IMG/VR virus record: IMGVR_UViG_3300034180_000036
Location: 1-56,503 of that record
Reading direction: 5' to 3' (one strand)
Source: a virus
Length of the DNA stretch: 56,503 nucleotides
Shown: one piece after another, positions 49,197-55,752 of the stretch
Numbering within the stretch: the stretch's first letter is position 1
Layout: each line of letters starts with the position of its first letter
Made by a program: the position numbers and the translations under genes
Notes under the pieces: model-generated
Database searches by the model: none
What the model saw: only the letters and a program-made list of their open reading frames with translations
Told to the model about the DNA's origin: nothing

Positions 49197-49619
49197 TCAG
49201 AAGTCCTCGGGGAAGCCGATCGTCACGACGGGCTCGTGATCGTCGCCCGGCCCGATGTCGACCGTGAGGATCGTGTTGCGCTTGCGGCTGCCACGCCGCG
49301 GCATGATCACGACGAAGTTCCGCCGGCTCTGATCGCCACCCACCGCACGCGCGGCAAGGGAGGCCATCCACAGCACGTCGTGCGCGCGCCCGCGCACGTC
49401 CGCGAGGCCGTCGAGGCTCTTCGGAATCGCCTCGATCGCGGCCCACAGGGAACGCGTCAGGGCGACGGGGACCTTGAAGCCGCCCATCATCCCTTCGGGG
49501 CCCGCGCTCGCCCACTTCGTCACGTCGACGAGCTCGCCATCGGCGATCGCCTGCGCGCGGGTGTAGACGCTGATCGGAGCGCCGAAGAGGTCGGTGAGGG
49601 TCGTGTTCGTCGTCGTCAT
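49197..49619 (-). CDS. Cassette gene, DUF6573-like protein, 140 aa
   Basis: ATG 49619 follows P49a by six bases (MTTTNTTLTDLF). 'LFGAPISVYTRAQAIADGEL' and 'VDVTKWASAGPEGMMGGFKV', then 'PVALTRSLWAAIEAIPKSLD' and 'DVLWMASLAARAVGGDQSRR' match the DUF6573 family, common in phages and plasmids and of unknown function. The C-terminus ends in 'TVDIGPGDDHEPVVTIGFPE'. Its start DNA (ATGACGACGACGAACACGAC) is nearly identical to that of the gene at 36590. Confidence 0.75.
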   Translation of the reverse strand: MTTTNTTLTDLFGAPISVYTRAQAIADGELVDVTKWASAGPEGMMGGFKVPVALTRSLWAAIEAIPKSLDGLADVRGRAHDVLWMASLAARAVGGDQSRRNFVVIMPRRGSRKRNTILTVDIGPGDDHEPVVTIGFPEDF

Positions 49620-49625
49620 GCTTCT

Positions 49626-49654
49626 CTTGTACGGTCGCCCGTCCGCAAAGTCAA
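49626..49654 (-). promoter_or_regulatory. Cassette promoter P49a
   Basis: -35 TTGACT 49649-49654; spacer 17; -10 TACAAG 49626-49631; dyad AGCAT-TTCG-ATGCT. Confidence 0.85.
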
Positions 49655-49678
49655 GCATCGAAATGCTGTTTTTCTCGG

Positions 49679-49707
49679 TTGACTTTCTCGCCGTGCGGCC
49701 GTACAAC
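49679..49707 (+). promoter_or_regulatory. Cassette promoter P49b (plus strand, no clear dyad)
   Basis: -35 TTGACT 49679-49684; spacer 17; -10 TACAAC 49702-49707. Its -35 lies 24 bases from the P49a -35. The only operator dyad in this stretch belongs to P49a, so both may be controlled by one site. Confidence 0.82.
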
Positions 49708-49713
49708 AAGAGC

Positions 49714-50007
49714 ATGACGAACGGCGCACTCATCAGCATCTTTCTCGGCGGCGCGACGGCCCCCTCGGCCGTTGCGGTCTCGCACCTCTTCGGCCGCGTC
49801 GCAGAGGTCCGCGATCGCGCCGTCAGGCTCGAGCTCGACCCCGAGGGCGGGGGCCGGCCCTGGACGATCTGGCTCCCCCGCAAGGCACTCGTCGCCCGCA
49901 AGGGCGGCTCGGGTGGATACGAGCTCGCCCGCTGGTTCAAGCCCGACGCGCGCCAGGCTCGCGCGATCGAGCGCTGCGCATGGGTCGCCGGCGTCTCGTG
50001 CGCGTAG
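49714..50007 (+). CDS. Cassette gene, small beta-rich protein, 97 aa
   Basis: ATG 49714 follows P49b by six bases (MTNGALISIFLGG). 'AVAVSHLFGRVAEVRDRAVR' and 'GRPWTIWLPRKALVARKGGS' suggest a small SH3-like barrel; the C-terminus 'GYELARWFKPDARQARAIER' is helical and basic. No family was recognised. It is a single-gene plus-strand unit. Confidence 0.65.
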   Translation: MTNGALISIFLGGATAPSAVAVSHLFGRVAEVRDRAVRLELDPEGGGRPWTIWLPRKALVARKGGSGGYELARWFKPDARQARAIERCAWVAGVSCA

Positions 50008-50158
50008 CTCCGGAAGGGGGCTCGAGGGGCCCGACTCCCACGCGCGCAACATGGGGCCCGAGCTCGTGCTCGAGGATGTCGCGCAACATGCGCCACTGGC
50101 CTTCCCAGACGTGTTCGGTCCGCGCGTCCCATTCCGCGCCGTGGTCTGACGCGCGCAA

Positions 50159-50179
50159 AGTCAAGCACGGGAACCGTTG
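50159..50179 (-). promoter_or_regulatory. Degenerate cassette: -35 and operator without -10
   Basis: TTGACT at 50159-50164 is preceded by ACGG-TTC-CCGT, but the -10 position holds CGGCGC. No convincing gene follows on the minus strand. It looks like a decayed copy or an operator only. The gap 50008-50179 holds nothing else certain. Confidence 0.5.
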
Positions 50180-50989
50180 TCACCCGAAAGATTCGTCGTC
50201 GTCGAGCAAGTCGATCGCGCGCGTCAGACTGGTCATCGTCGTCTCGACGGTGCCAAGCAATCGCGGCCGATGGTGAAGCTCGCGCGCGGGCGAGACCGGC
50301 GGGAGCGCCGTCATCATGAGCGTCGGCGCATCGTCTTCCACGAACGCCAGGACGCCGGCGGGGCCGGTCGCGTCGGGCTCGTACCGAACCGGACCGTGAC
50401 CGGGCACGATCGTTTGCCAGATCCCGCCCTGATCTTCGACCTCGGTCCGCGGAACGAAACGCCCATCGAGCGGGCCGCCGGCGAGGCGCACGCCGTTGCG
50501 GAAGAGCTCGAGGTCGATCACCGCGCGCGGCGAGATCCATCCGGGGTGCTCGCCGGCGCCCGGATCGCCCACCGGTTGCTGACCTATGCGCGCCTCGCAC
50601 CGCTCGCATGAACCGGTGACGAAGCCGTCGTCGCCCTCGTGCCCCCACGGGGTGAGATGCGTCGTCGCGCCGCAGAACGGGCATGCGACTTCGGACGGCC
50701 ACGGCCCGAGCGTCGAAAGCGTCGAGAGCGTCGGCTCGGCGTTGGGTTCCCAGCTCTTCGCCTCGGTCTTCGTTTCGAACGGACCGAGACACCAGCCGCC
50801 GACGTCCACGAACCAACGCGAGATCAGAACGCTGTTCGTTCGGTCCGGGTCCCGCGGAGCCTCGCGCATCTCGCGCTCGCTCAGCCGTTCGACCAACACG
50901 CCGATCGGCACCGCCTCTTTTGCGAAAGGCCATGCAAGTTCGCTTGCATGATCCTTCTTCCTCCGCAGCAAACGCGACAGCACGCTCAT
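50180..50989 (-). CDS. Uncharacterised protein with zinc-finger-like cysteines, 269 aa
   Basis: ATG 50989 overlaps the preceding stop (ATGA). The N-terminus is basic (MSVLSRLLRRKKDHASELAW). A middle zinc ribbon is formed by CPFCGATT and CERCEA. Further on 'GWISPRAVIDLELFRNGVRL' and 'AGGPLDGRFVPRTEVEDQGG' recall small phage DUF-type beta domains. The C-terminus has 'VETTMTSLTRAIDLLDDDES'. No family was recognised. It is the last gene of a two-gene unit. A CATGCAAG-CGAA-CTTGCATG palindrome lies in its 5' part. Confidence 0.6.
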   Translation of the reverse strand: MSVLSRLLRRKKDHASELAWPFAKEAVPIGVLVERLSEREMREAPRDPDRTNSVLISRWFVDVGGWCLGPFETKTEAKSWEPNAEPTLSTLSTLGPWPSEVACPFCGATTHLTPWGHEGDDGFVTGSCERCEARIGQQPVGDPGAGEHPGWISPRAVIDLELFRNGVRLAGGPLDGRFVPRTEVEDQGGIWQTIVPGHGPVRYEPDATGPAGVLAFVEDDAPTLMMTALPPVSPARELHHRPRLLGTVETTMTSLTRAIDLLDDDESFG

Positions 50990-51324
50990 GCGTCGTTCCC
51001 CCTTCTCGCTCTTGCGAGCTCGTGCTTCAGGTCTTCGCAGAGATCCGCGCGATCGAGAAACGCCTCGAGCAACGCACCGTTCGTGAAGTTGCCGGCCGCA
51101 TCGAACTTGTCGACGTTCGACGTCGCGATCATGGCGAGGAGCTCGCGCGCGATGTTGCACGCGCCCGCCCCGTCGAAGTCGACGGCCGCCGGCGTCGCCG
51201 ACACGACGTCGATCGTGACACCGGCCTTCATCGCTTCACGCGCGACTCGGCGCCAATGCTCCATCAGCGCGCCGAGCGTCTCCATGTTCGCATCGCGCAT
51301 CGCGGGATCACCGTCTCGTAGCAT
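50986..51324 (-). CDS. Uncharacterised helical protein, 112 aa
   Basis: ATG 51324 has a strong GGAGGTGGG site. The product (MLRDGDPAMRDANMETLGAL) has 'MEHWRRVAREAMKAGVTIDV', 'ARELLAMIATSNVDKFDAAG' and 'LLEAFLDRADLCEDLKHELA', all helical. No family was recognised. The 95 bases upstream (51325-51419) hold no cassette, so it may read through from the operon before it. Confidence 0.6.
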   Translation of the reverse strand: MLRDGDPAMRDANMETLGALMEHWRRVAREAMKAGVTIDVVSATPAAVDFDGAGACNIARELLAMIATSNVDKFDAAGNFTNGALLEAFLDRADLCEDLKHELARARRGNDA

Positions 51325-51419
51325 ACCCACCTCCGTTCACGAGCGCGCCTGTCCGCGCACGTGACTTTCGACCGATGGGCCCATCCCACCGGCGTGATCT
51401 GTCGGGCGTGGCCGCACCT

Positions 51420-51770
51420 TCAGCGGCCGTGCAATCTCTTCGAGAGCGGGCGGGTCCTACGTTCGCGCCCGTACCACCGGCAGCCCAAGCGGTGCGGGAT
51501 CTGGCCGCCGATCACCGGACACCTGCAACCGTCCTTTCGATCAGGATGCGGAGCGACGAAGGAACGGTCGCCCTCGACGCGCGCCTTCGCTGCCTGTTCG
51601 GCGCTGCGCATGGCCGCCGCCGCGGACTTCGATTCGGCGCCGGCGACGAGCTTGTCGTCTGGCTGACGATGCACGCTCCACGTCCAATCGTCCGTGCCGA
51701 GCTCGCCCTCGACGGTGAGCACGAAGTCCTCGATCACCGCTGAATAGGTCACGTCCCACGCGGGCTTCAT
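51420..51770 (-). CDS. Uncharacterised protein with Cys/His cluster, 116 aa
   Basis: ATG 51770 overlaps the preceding stop (ATGA). 'MKPAWDVTYSAVIEDFVLTV' and 'EGELGTDDWTWSVHRQPDDK' form strands. 'VAGAESKSAAAAMRSAEQAA' is a helix, as in small DUFs that resemble dsRBD-like folds. The C-terminus 'DRKDGCRCPVIGGQIPHRLG' followed by CRWYG may bind zinc. No family was assigned. Confidence 0.6.
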   Translation of the reverse strand: MKPAWDVTYSAVIEDFVLTVEGELGTDDWTWSVHRQPDDKLVAGAESKSAAAAMRSAEQAAKARVEGDRSFVAPHPDRKDGCRCPVIGGQIPHRLGCRWYGRERRTRPLSKRLHGR

Positions 51771-52018
51771 GGCTCGACCACCGCGCGCACGGCCGCGATC
51801 ATCGCGTCCTCTTCCGCGCCCGCCTCGGGGCGTTCGTTGTGCTCGATCGCGAGCGGGAGCACCGACCGAAGCGCGGCCTCGAGCTGTACGATTCGCGCGC
51901 GCGCGTGACCGAGTTCGGCCGAGAGCTCCGCCAGATCGGCGAGCGCGCTCTTCGCGGCCGTCTCCCATTCGTCGCGCGCGCGACGAAGAATGAGCACGTC
52001 CATGCCCGACGCGCTCAC
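51767..52018 (-). CDS. Coiled-coil small protein, 83 aa
   Basis: GTG 52018 overlaps the lipoprotein stop as GTGA; ATG 52003 is an alternative. Residues about 6-55 are a coiled coil (LILRRARDEWETAAKSALAD, LAELSAELGHARARIVQLEA). A short acidic C-terminus follows. Similar short coiled coils with 'AALR.VLPLA' pattern occur in phage early regions and have no known role. Confidence 0.6.
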   Translation of the reverse strand: MSASGMDVLILRRARDEWETAAKSALADLAELSAELGHARARIVQLEAALRSVLPLAIEHNERPEAGAEEDAMIAAVRAVVEP

Positions 52019-52542
52019 TTCGTCACCACCGCGATTCGGCCGGTCGACGTTGCGCACGCATGTTCGACGTCGTCGTCGAGAAAGCCGAGCAGGTGCCCGA
52101 GCTCGCTCTCGAGTTCCGCCTGTTGCTCGTCGTCGCTCTTCCACCAGAACGACGGCAGCGTTCGGATGATCCCGCCGGCGTAGGCGCACTCTTCGATCGC
52201 GATCGACGTCACCGTGAGCGCGCTCGTACCGCGCGTCGCGAAGGCGACCTCGATCTCTTCCTGTGTCGCGTCGACGAAGCGCACGAGCGGCTTGCGCCCG
52301 CTCAGATCGGCCGTGAACAACTGGCGATTCGCCGCGAGGTTCCAGCTCGTCCCCGCCGCGAAGGCGAGCGGGACGACCGCTTCAGATTCGCCGACGATCC
52401 GCCACGGCCATCGCGCACCGTCGAGGCGATAGGCCTCGCAGTCCGAGCCCGGCACCGGCCGCCGAAGCTGTGCGGTGTCCACGTCGACGCACGGCTCTCC
52501 GCACGCGCACAAGATGAAGAGACCAACGATCGCCCAACGCAT
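52015..52542 (-). CDS. Predicted lipoprotein with matrixin-like but degenerate motif, 175 aa
   Basis: MRWAIVGLFILCACGEPCVD has a short basic start, a hydrophobic core and a lipobox with Cys12 (LFILC). It should be exported and lipidated. Later 'ELESELGHLLGFLDDDVEHA' resembles the HELGHxxGxxH zinc motif of matrixin-type proteases, but the first His is Ser and the third ligand is Asp or absent. Activity is doubtful unless another ligand is used. Phage lipoproteins often act in superinfection exclusion; that function is inference here. A 7-bp inverted repeat lies upstream (52571-52592). Confidence 0.7.
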   Translation of the reverse strand: MRWAIVGLFILCACGEPCVDVDTAQLRRPVPGSDCEAYRLDGARWPWRIVGESEAVVPLAFAAGTSWNLAANRQLFTADLSGRKPLVRFVDATQEEIEVAFATRGTSALTVTSIAIEECAYAGGIIRTLPSFWWKSDDEQQAELESELGHLLGFLDDDVEHACATSTGRIAVVTK

Positions 52543-52590
52543 TTTCTAACCCTCCCACGGAAGCACGCGCGATCGACGTCGACCAGTCGA

Positions 52591-53040
52591 TCACGACGCA
52601 AAACGAGGATCGTCGCGCTTCCGTGGACACGACAATCCGGTGATCCTTCGACGCTCTTCGAGCTTGAGCCACATCGCCTCGGTCCGAGCGGACTTCTTCT
52701 CGAGATGCAACGGGCGCTCTTCGAGCGGGGGCGGCGGGGGCGCGCTGTCGACCGGCGGACCGCGAGGTCGTGACGGCTTCTTCGAGGCGCGCTTCTTCTT
52801 CGGCGCGCTCGGCTTCTTCTTCGCCGCGCGCGCACCTTCACCCCACGGGGGCGTCGCGCGCGAGCTCAGCCCGGCACCGCCGGCCGCGTGATGCACGATC
52901 GTCGACAACGACCACCCCGTGACTTCGGCGAGCTCGACGAGCCCCCACCCCTGCGCGACCATGGTTCGCCACGCCTGATTTCGCGCGAGCCTGCGCGCGA
53001 CAGGTCCGTCGACGTGACGGGGCAACAGCCGCTCACCCAT
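52591..53040 (-). CDS. HTH protein with basic Lys/Pro-rich tail, 149 aa
   Basis: ATG 53040 overlaps the previous stop by eight bases. Residues about 12-55 contain a helix-turn-helix: 'VARRLARNQAWRTMVAQGWG', 'LVELAEVTGWSLSTIVHHAA'. From about 70, 'AAKKKPSAPKKKRASKKPSR' makes a histone-like basic tail with PPPPP near 110. The final part 'MWLKLEERRRITGLSCPRKR' is basic. Likely a DNA-binding regulator or nucleoid-type protein; a candidate second regulator for the cassettes. Confidence 0.65.
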   Translation of the reverse strand: MGERLLPRHVDGPVARRLARNQAWRTMVAQGWGLVELAEVTGWSLSTIVHHAAGGAGLSSRATPPWGEGARAAKKKPSAPKKKRASKKPSRPRGPPVDSAPPPPPLEERPLHLEKKSARTEAMWLKLEERRRITGLSCPRKRDDPRFAS

Positions 53041-53350
53041 CACGCCGCTTTCGTCGCGCCGGGCCGATGTCATCCGAGACCGGCGCCGCCGGCGGGGGCA
53101 TGTCTTCGCCGAGTACGGATCCGATCTCGCGCGCTGTCGCCCACCCCATCGAGTCGAGCACGTGGAAGACGCGCGGCGGGTAGACCGACGCGACGACGCC
53201 ACGCAACGCGAGATGCGGTTCCGGATCCGGGTTCGCGAGGAGCACGTGACCATCGCTGAACGCGACGATCGGCCAGCCGTCGATCGTCTGGCGAATCGCC
53301 ACCACGTGCGGCGCTGTCTCGCCGCATGGACACGTCGCGACGTCGTTCAC
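53033..53350 (-). CDS. Uncharacterised protein with CPCG motif, 105 aa
   Basis: GTG 53350 overlaps the ASCH stop (GTGA). The product (MNDVATCPCGETAPHVVAIR) continues 'QTIDGWPIVAFSDGHVLLAN', 'RGVVASVYPPRVFHVLDSMG' and 'WATAREIGSVLGEDMPPPAA'. The CPCG start and H may bind metal; a beta-barrel then helix is expected. It is coupled on both sides. No family was recognised. Confidence 0.6.
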   Translation of the reverse strand: MNDVATCPCGETAPHVVAIRQTIDGWPIVAFSDGHVLLANPDPEPHLALRGVVASVYPPRVFHVLDSMGWATAREIGSVLGEDMPPPAAPVSDDIGPARRKRRDG

Positions 53351-53751
53351 AGCATCCCCAAGACGGCCGCTTCGACGTCGTCGGGCAAGAGCCACAGCCC
53401 GAGCATCCCTCGAGCGGGGACCGGTCGCGGGAGCGTGAGCACGTCACGAAGCAACCACCCGACGGGACCGAAGAACCACGCGCGCTGATCGGCGGGAAGG
53501 TCGGCGGCCGAACGCACGACGCGATCGAGCGTCGCCACGCCGATCACGCCGCCGAGCGCTTCCGCGCGCCGAAGATCGAAACCGCGCTCGGCGCACGCGA
53601 CCGCGCCCGAACGATCCCATCGCTTGCCGGCGTGAATCGCGAAGCGCTCGCCCGGCTTGATCAGCTTCGGGGCCCACGGCCGATTCTCGACGCGCTTCCG
53701 CCCGGACACGATCGCCGACGCCCACGGCTGCCACAGCGTGAGGGCGCGCAT
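53347..53751 (-). CDS. ASCH-domain protein
   Basis: ATG 53751 overlaps the preceding stop (TGATG). The 134-residue product starts MRALTLWQPWASAIVSGRKR and continues VENRPWAPKLIKPGERFAIH, then 'ALGGVIGVATLDRVVRSAAD' and 'RAWFFGPVGWLLRDVLTLPR'. This is the ASCH fold (PUA-like). Such proteins bind RNA or modified nucleic acid; EVE/ASCH readers of modified bases are known. With base-modifying enzymes nearby, a reader or hydrolase of modified nucleotides is possible. Confidence 0.85.
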   Translation of the reverse strand: MRALTLWQPWASAIVSGRKRVENRPWAPKLIKPGERFAIHAGKRWDRSGAVACAERGFDLRRAEALGGVIGVATLDRVVRSAADLPADQRAWFFGPVGWLLRDVLTLPRPVPARGMLGLWLLPDDVEAAVLGML

Positions 53752-54173
53752 CACCCAAGGTGCCTTTCGATCCAGGGCCACGGGGTCGGCGATCGCATCG
53801 CGCGGAAGCGGTTCTCGGCCGCCGTGAAGAGCTGCGCCGAGAACCACCATCCCCACGTCGCGCCGGCGAGCGCGCGCGTGAGCCAGATCCCCGCGCGGCG
53901 CCACGCCGGCCACTCGGCCCACGTCGGCCGAGCCCAATCGGGGAGGTCGACGCCGGTCCGCCCGCGAACGATCGCGCGGAAGGTAGCCCACGGCCGATCG
54001 CGAGCGGGGGCCCCACAGACGTCGCACGTTCCGAGCGGCGGCGCGTGAACATCCATCCGGCGACGAGAGAGGCGCGCGACCGAGCCCCATCCCGCGTTGA
54101 CCCACACGTTTTGGCCGTCGGCGATCACTTCGAACAGCGCGCCATCGCCCATGAGCCAATCGCGTTCGGTCAC
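53751..54173 (-). CDS. Uncharacterised protein, 140 aa
   Basis: GTG 54173 overlaps the previous stop (GTGA). 'VTERDWLMGDGALFEVIADG' is followed by 'QNVWVNAGWGSVARLSRRRM', then CDVCGAPARDRPWATFRAIV and a Trp-rich helix 'RALAGATWGWWFSAQLFTAA'. One CxxC suggests a metal site. The Trp-rich stretch may associate with membranes. No family was recognised. Confidence 0.55.
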   Translation of the reverse strand: MTERDWLMGDGALFEVIADGQNVWVNAGWGSVARLSRRRMDVHAPPLGTCDVCGAPARDRPWATFRAIVRGRTGVDLPDWARPTWAEWPAWRRAGIWLTRALAGATWGWWFSAQLFTAAENRFRAMRSPTPWPWIERHLG

Positions 54174-54601
54174 GGCGAAGGCTCCGACGAGACGACGACG
54201 CCGCCCTCGCCCCACTCGGTCTTGCAGTAGCAACACCCGTCGTGGCTCCACGAATGATTGCAGTGATGGCCGCACGCGCGCTCGCTCTTGGGGCAGAGCT
54301 CCGCGTCTTCGCGATGACAGTCCTCGCAACCGGGATCGCGAAGCGCGAGCTCGCCATCGTCGACCTCGACGACCTCGAGCGCGACGGCGGCGCGGATCGC
54401 CGCGAGACACTCGGCGGGGGTGAACTTGCGACGGTACTCTTGGCGGACGCCCGCGATCGCGCCGACAAGGAAGGCGCGCGCGGTTGCGGCGAGCTCGACG
54501 GCGCCGGCCTCTTCGATCATGCGATCGCGCTCGGCTCGACGCTCTTCGCCTTGCTCGCGGATCACGCGCGACCACCCGCCCACGAAGCCCTCGTCGCTCA
54601 T
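54170..54601 (-). CDS. Cysteine-rich small zinc protein, 143 aa
   Basis: ATG 54601 overlaps the previous stop (ATGA). A helical, charged N-terminal half (REQGEERRAERDRMIEEAGA, VRQEYRRKFTPAECLAAIRA) is followed by a Cys/His-rich end: CEDCHREDAELC, CGHHCNHSW and CCYCKTEW. It probably holds two zinc ions. Phage proteins of this type are small RNA- or protein-binding factors; no family was named. Confidence 0.6.
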   Translation of the reverse strand: MSDEGFVGGWSRVIREQGEERRAERDRMIEEAGAVELAATARAFLVGAIAGVRQEYRRKFTPAECLAAIRAAVALEVVEVDDGELALRDPGCEDCHREDAELCPKSERACGHHCNHSWSHDGCCYCKTEWGEGGVVVSSEPSP

Positions 54602-54918
54602 CCGTTGGCGACCAGTCCACGGCCGGCGAGGTAGAGCTCCGCCGCGTGCTCGAAGGTCTCGGCGACGCCGACCGCGTTCACGCCCTTGAGCGCCGGGCCC
54701 ATCGCACGGATCGCTTCGCGCGCGGCCTCGAGCTGAATCATCGCGTTCCACTCGTTCACAAGGAACGCGCCCGGATCGTCGCCGCACACGGCGAACAGGT
54801 CGCCGGGCACCTTGAGCTGCGCGAGCGCGCGCGCGCGATCGAAGCCGCTGAAGGCGGCGCTTTCGCGCACGGTCGTCATGGCTTCCTCGATGCGAGGGAT
54901 CGTCACCGCCGTCTTCAT
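54598..54918 (-). CDS. First gene of the P54 operon, helical protein, 106 aa
   Basis: ATG 54918 (MKTAVTIPRIEEAMTTVR) follows P54 by eight bases. The ORF could extend to MTVPMDERTKIS at 54954 but that passes through the promoter. The product has 'SAAFSGFDRARALAQLKVPG', 'LFAVCGDDPGAFLVNEWNAM' and 'LEAAREAIRAMGPALKGVNA', all helical. No family was recognised. At least seven coupled genes follow. Confidence 0.6.
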   Translation of the reverse strand: MKTAVTIPRIEEAMTTVRESAAFSGFDRARALAQLKVPGDLFAVCGDDPGAFLVNEWNAMIQLEAAREAIRAMGPALKGVNAVGVAETFEHAAELYLAGRGLVANG

Positions 54919-54926
54919 GCTGATCT

Positions 54927-54955
54927 TTGTGCGCTCATCCATAGGCACTGTCAAG
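54927..54955 (-). promoter_or_regulatory. Cassette promoter P54 (diverged)
   Basis: -35 TTGACA 54950-54955; spacer 17; -10 CACAAA 54927-54932; GCA-TAACGG-TGC dyad. The leader and start lack the ACG repeat. It heads the longest coupled unit (54918 to about 52591). Confidence 0.65.
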
Positions 54956-55049
54956 CACCGTTATGCCGCGTGCCGCGTATCCTTTCGGAATCGCAGTGAA
55001 GAAAGCCAACGCTGCGCGCCCGCACCCCTTTCCCTCGCGACCCCTTTTG

Positions 55050-55238
55050 CTAGACGTCGATCGACTTCTCGAAGTCGCACCAGCGACAGGCCTTGCCGAT
55101 CACCAGGCCGCCGGCCTTGATCCTCACGAGCGCGTAGCCGCGCCCACAAGCCGGGCACCGACGGTCGGCGGCGATGTCGCGCATCCGCCGACGCAGGCCT
55201 GCTTTCCGTCGCCGTTGTGCGTCTGCGTCTCGGCTCAT
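55050..55238 (-). CDS. Small zinc-ribbon protein, 62 aa
   Basis: ATG 55238 (MSRDADAQRRRKAGL) follows a cassette-type -35 by 31 bases. The N-terminus is Arg-rich; the rest is a compact zinc ribbon: CPACGRGYALVRIKAGGLVI then CRWCDFEKS. Two CxxC pairs can bind zinc. Such proteins are common small phage factors that bind nucleic acid or host proteins. It is a single-gene unit. Confidence 0.7.
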   Translation of the reverse strand: MSRDADAQRRRKAGLRRRMRDIAADRRCPACGRGYALVRIKAGGLVIGKACRWCDFEKSIDV

Positions 55239-55246
55239 GCGCCCGA

Positions 55247-55275
55247 CAGTGCGGGCCAACCGGGCCAGAAGTCAA
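55247..55275 (-). promoter_or_regulatory. Cassette-like promoter P55 with weak -10
   Basis: -35 TTGACT 55270-55275, with GTTCCCGTGC upstream as in the copy at 50159. The -10 position reads GCACTG, so activity may be weak or need an activator. The GTTCCCGTGC form may be a second operator class. Confidence 0.5.
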
Positions 55276-55286
55276 GCACGGGAACG

Positions 55287-55329
55287 GCGAGACGGGGCCG
55301 GGAGGAGGGCGAAACCGGCCCCGTCTCGC
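55287..55329. terminator. Perfect 15-bp hairpin between units
   Basis: GCGAGACGGGGCCGG (55287-55301) pairs with CCGGCCCCGTCTCGC (55315-55329), loop 13 bases. It is the strongest hairpin in the window, between the stop at 55397 and the P55 cassette. It has no U-run, but would be very stable RNA. Confidence 0.7.
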
Positions 55330-55396
55330 TGACGTCGAAGACCGCCCCGTCCGTCGGGAGGGTGTCGATCATCCTGCGCGCGAACGGAAGCGCGCG

Positions 55397-55594
55397 TCAA
55401 CCCCGGCGCCGATTGGAGGCGAGGACCGCGGCGCGCGCGAGCTCCGCCGCCTGATCGGCGAGCCGCTCGAGGTCGACCTCTTCCTCGGGGACCTCGAGCT
55501 CGCGATGAATCACGAGCCGCGCCATCATCGAGCGCGGCGCGCCGTCGCGCCCGACGTACACGGAGATCCGCGCGACGCGACGTTCGTCCTTCAC
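55397..55594 (-). CDS. Small protein, 65 aa
   Basis: ATG 55594 overlaps the preceding stop (ATGA). 'MKDERRVARISVYVGRDGAP' and 'RSMMARLVIHRELEVPEEEV', then 'LERLADQAAELARAAVLASN' show a small beta-alpha pattern with a charged helix. No family was recognised. It is the last gene of the unit that enters from the right edge. Confidence 0.55.
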   Translation of the reverse strand: MKDERRVARISVYVGRDGAPRSMMARLVIHRELEVPEEEVDLERLADQAAELARAAVLASNRRRG

Positions 55595-55752
55595 CGGTTC
55601 TTCCGCCGCGCGAGACGGGCCCGCTTCGCGGCGGCGCGGCGGCGCGCGCGTTCCTTCGGGTCGAAGCGGGAGGGCTTCGACTGATCGCGCGGCGTTTCCT
55701 TCATCGGGGGCGGGACCAGGTGTTCGAGAAAGTCGAGCGGGTGCGGAACCAT
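55591..55752 (-). CDS. Small basic protein, about 53 aa
   Basis: ATG 55752 has GAGGAAG nine bases upstream; ATG 55761 and a coupled TTG at 55788 are alternatives. The product begins MVPHPLDFLEHLVPPPMKET and ends in a dense Arg/Ala/Lys stretch (KERARRRAAAKRARLARRKN). It may bind nucleic acid. The gene is coupled to the one downstream. Confidence 0.5.
   Translation of the reverse strand: MVPHPLDFLEHLVPPPMKETPRDQSKPSRFDPKERARRRAAAKRARLARRKNR

Noticed and set aside
49937-50164. Minus-strand 75-codon frame after the degenerate cassette
   Set aside because: No normal start near the protein-like part; overlaps the plus-strand cassette gene; -10 is missing. Possible remnant only.
36598-55275. Repeated motif as CRISPR or transposon ends
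   Set aside because: Copies are irregularly spaced, lie before genes, occur in both orientations and have no spacers or transposase.
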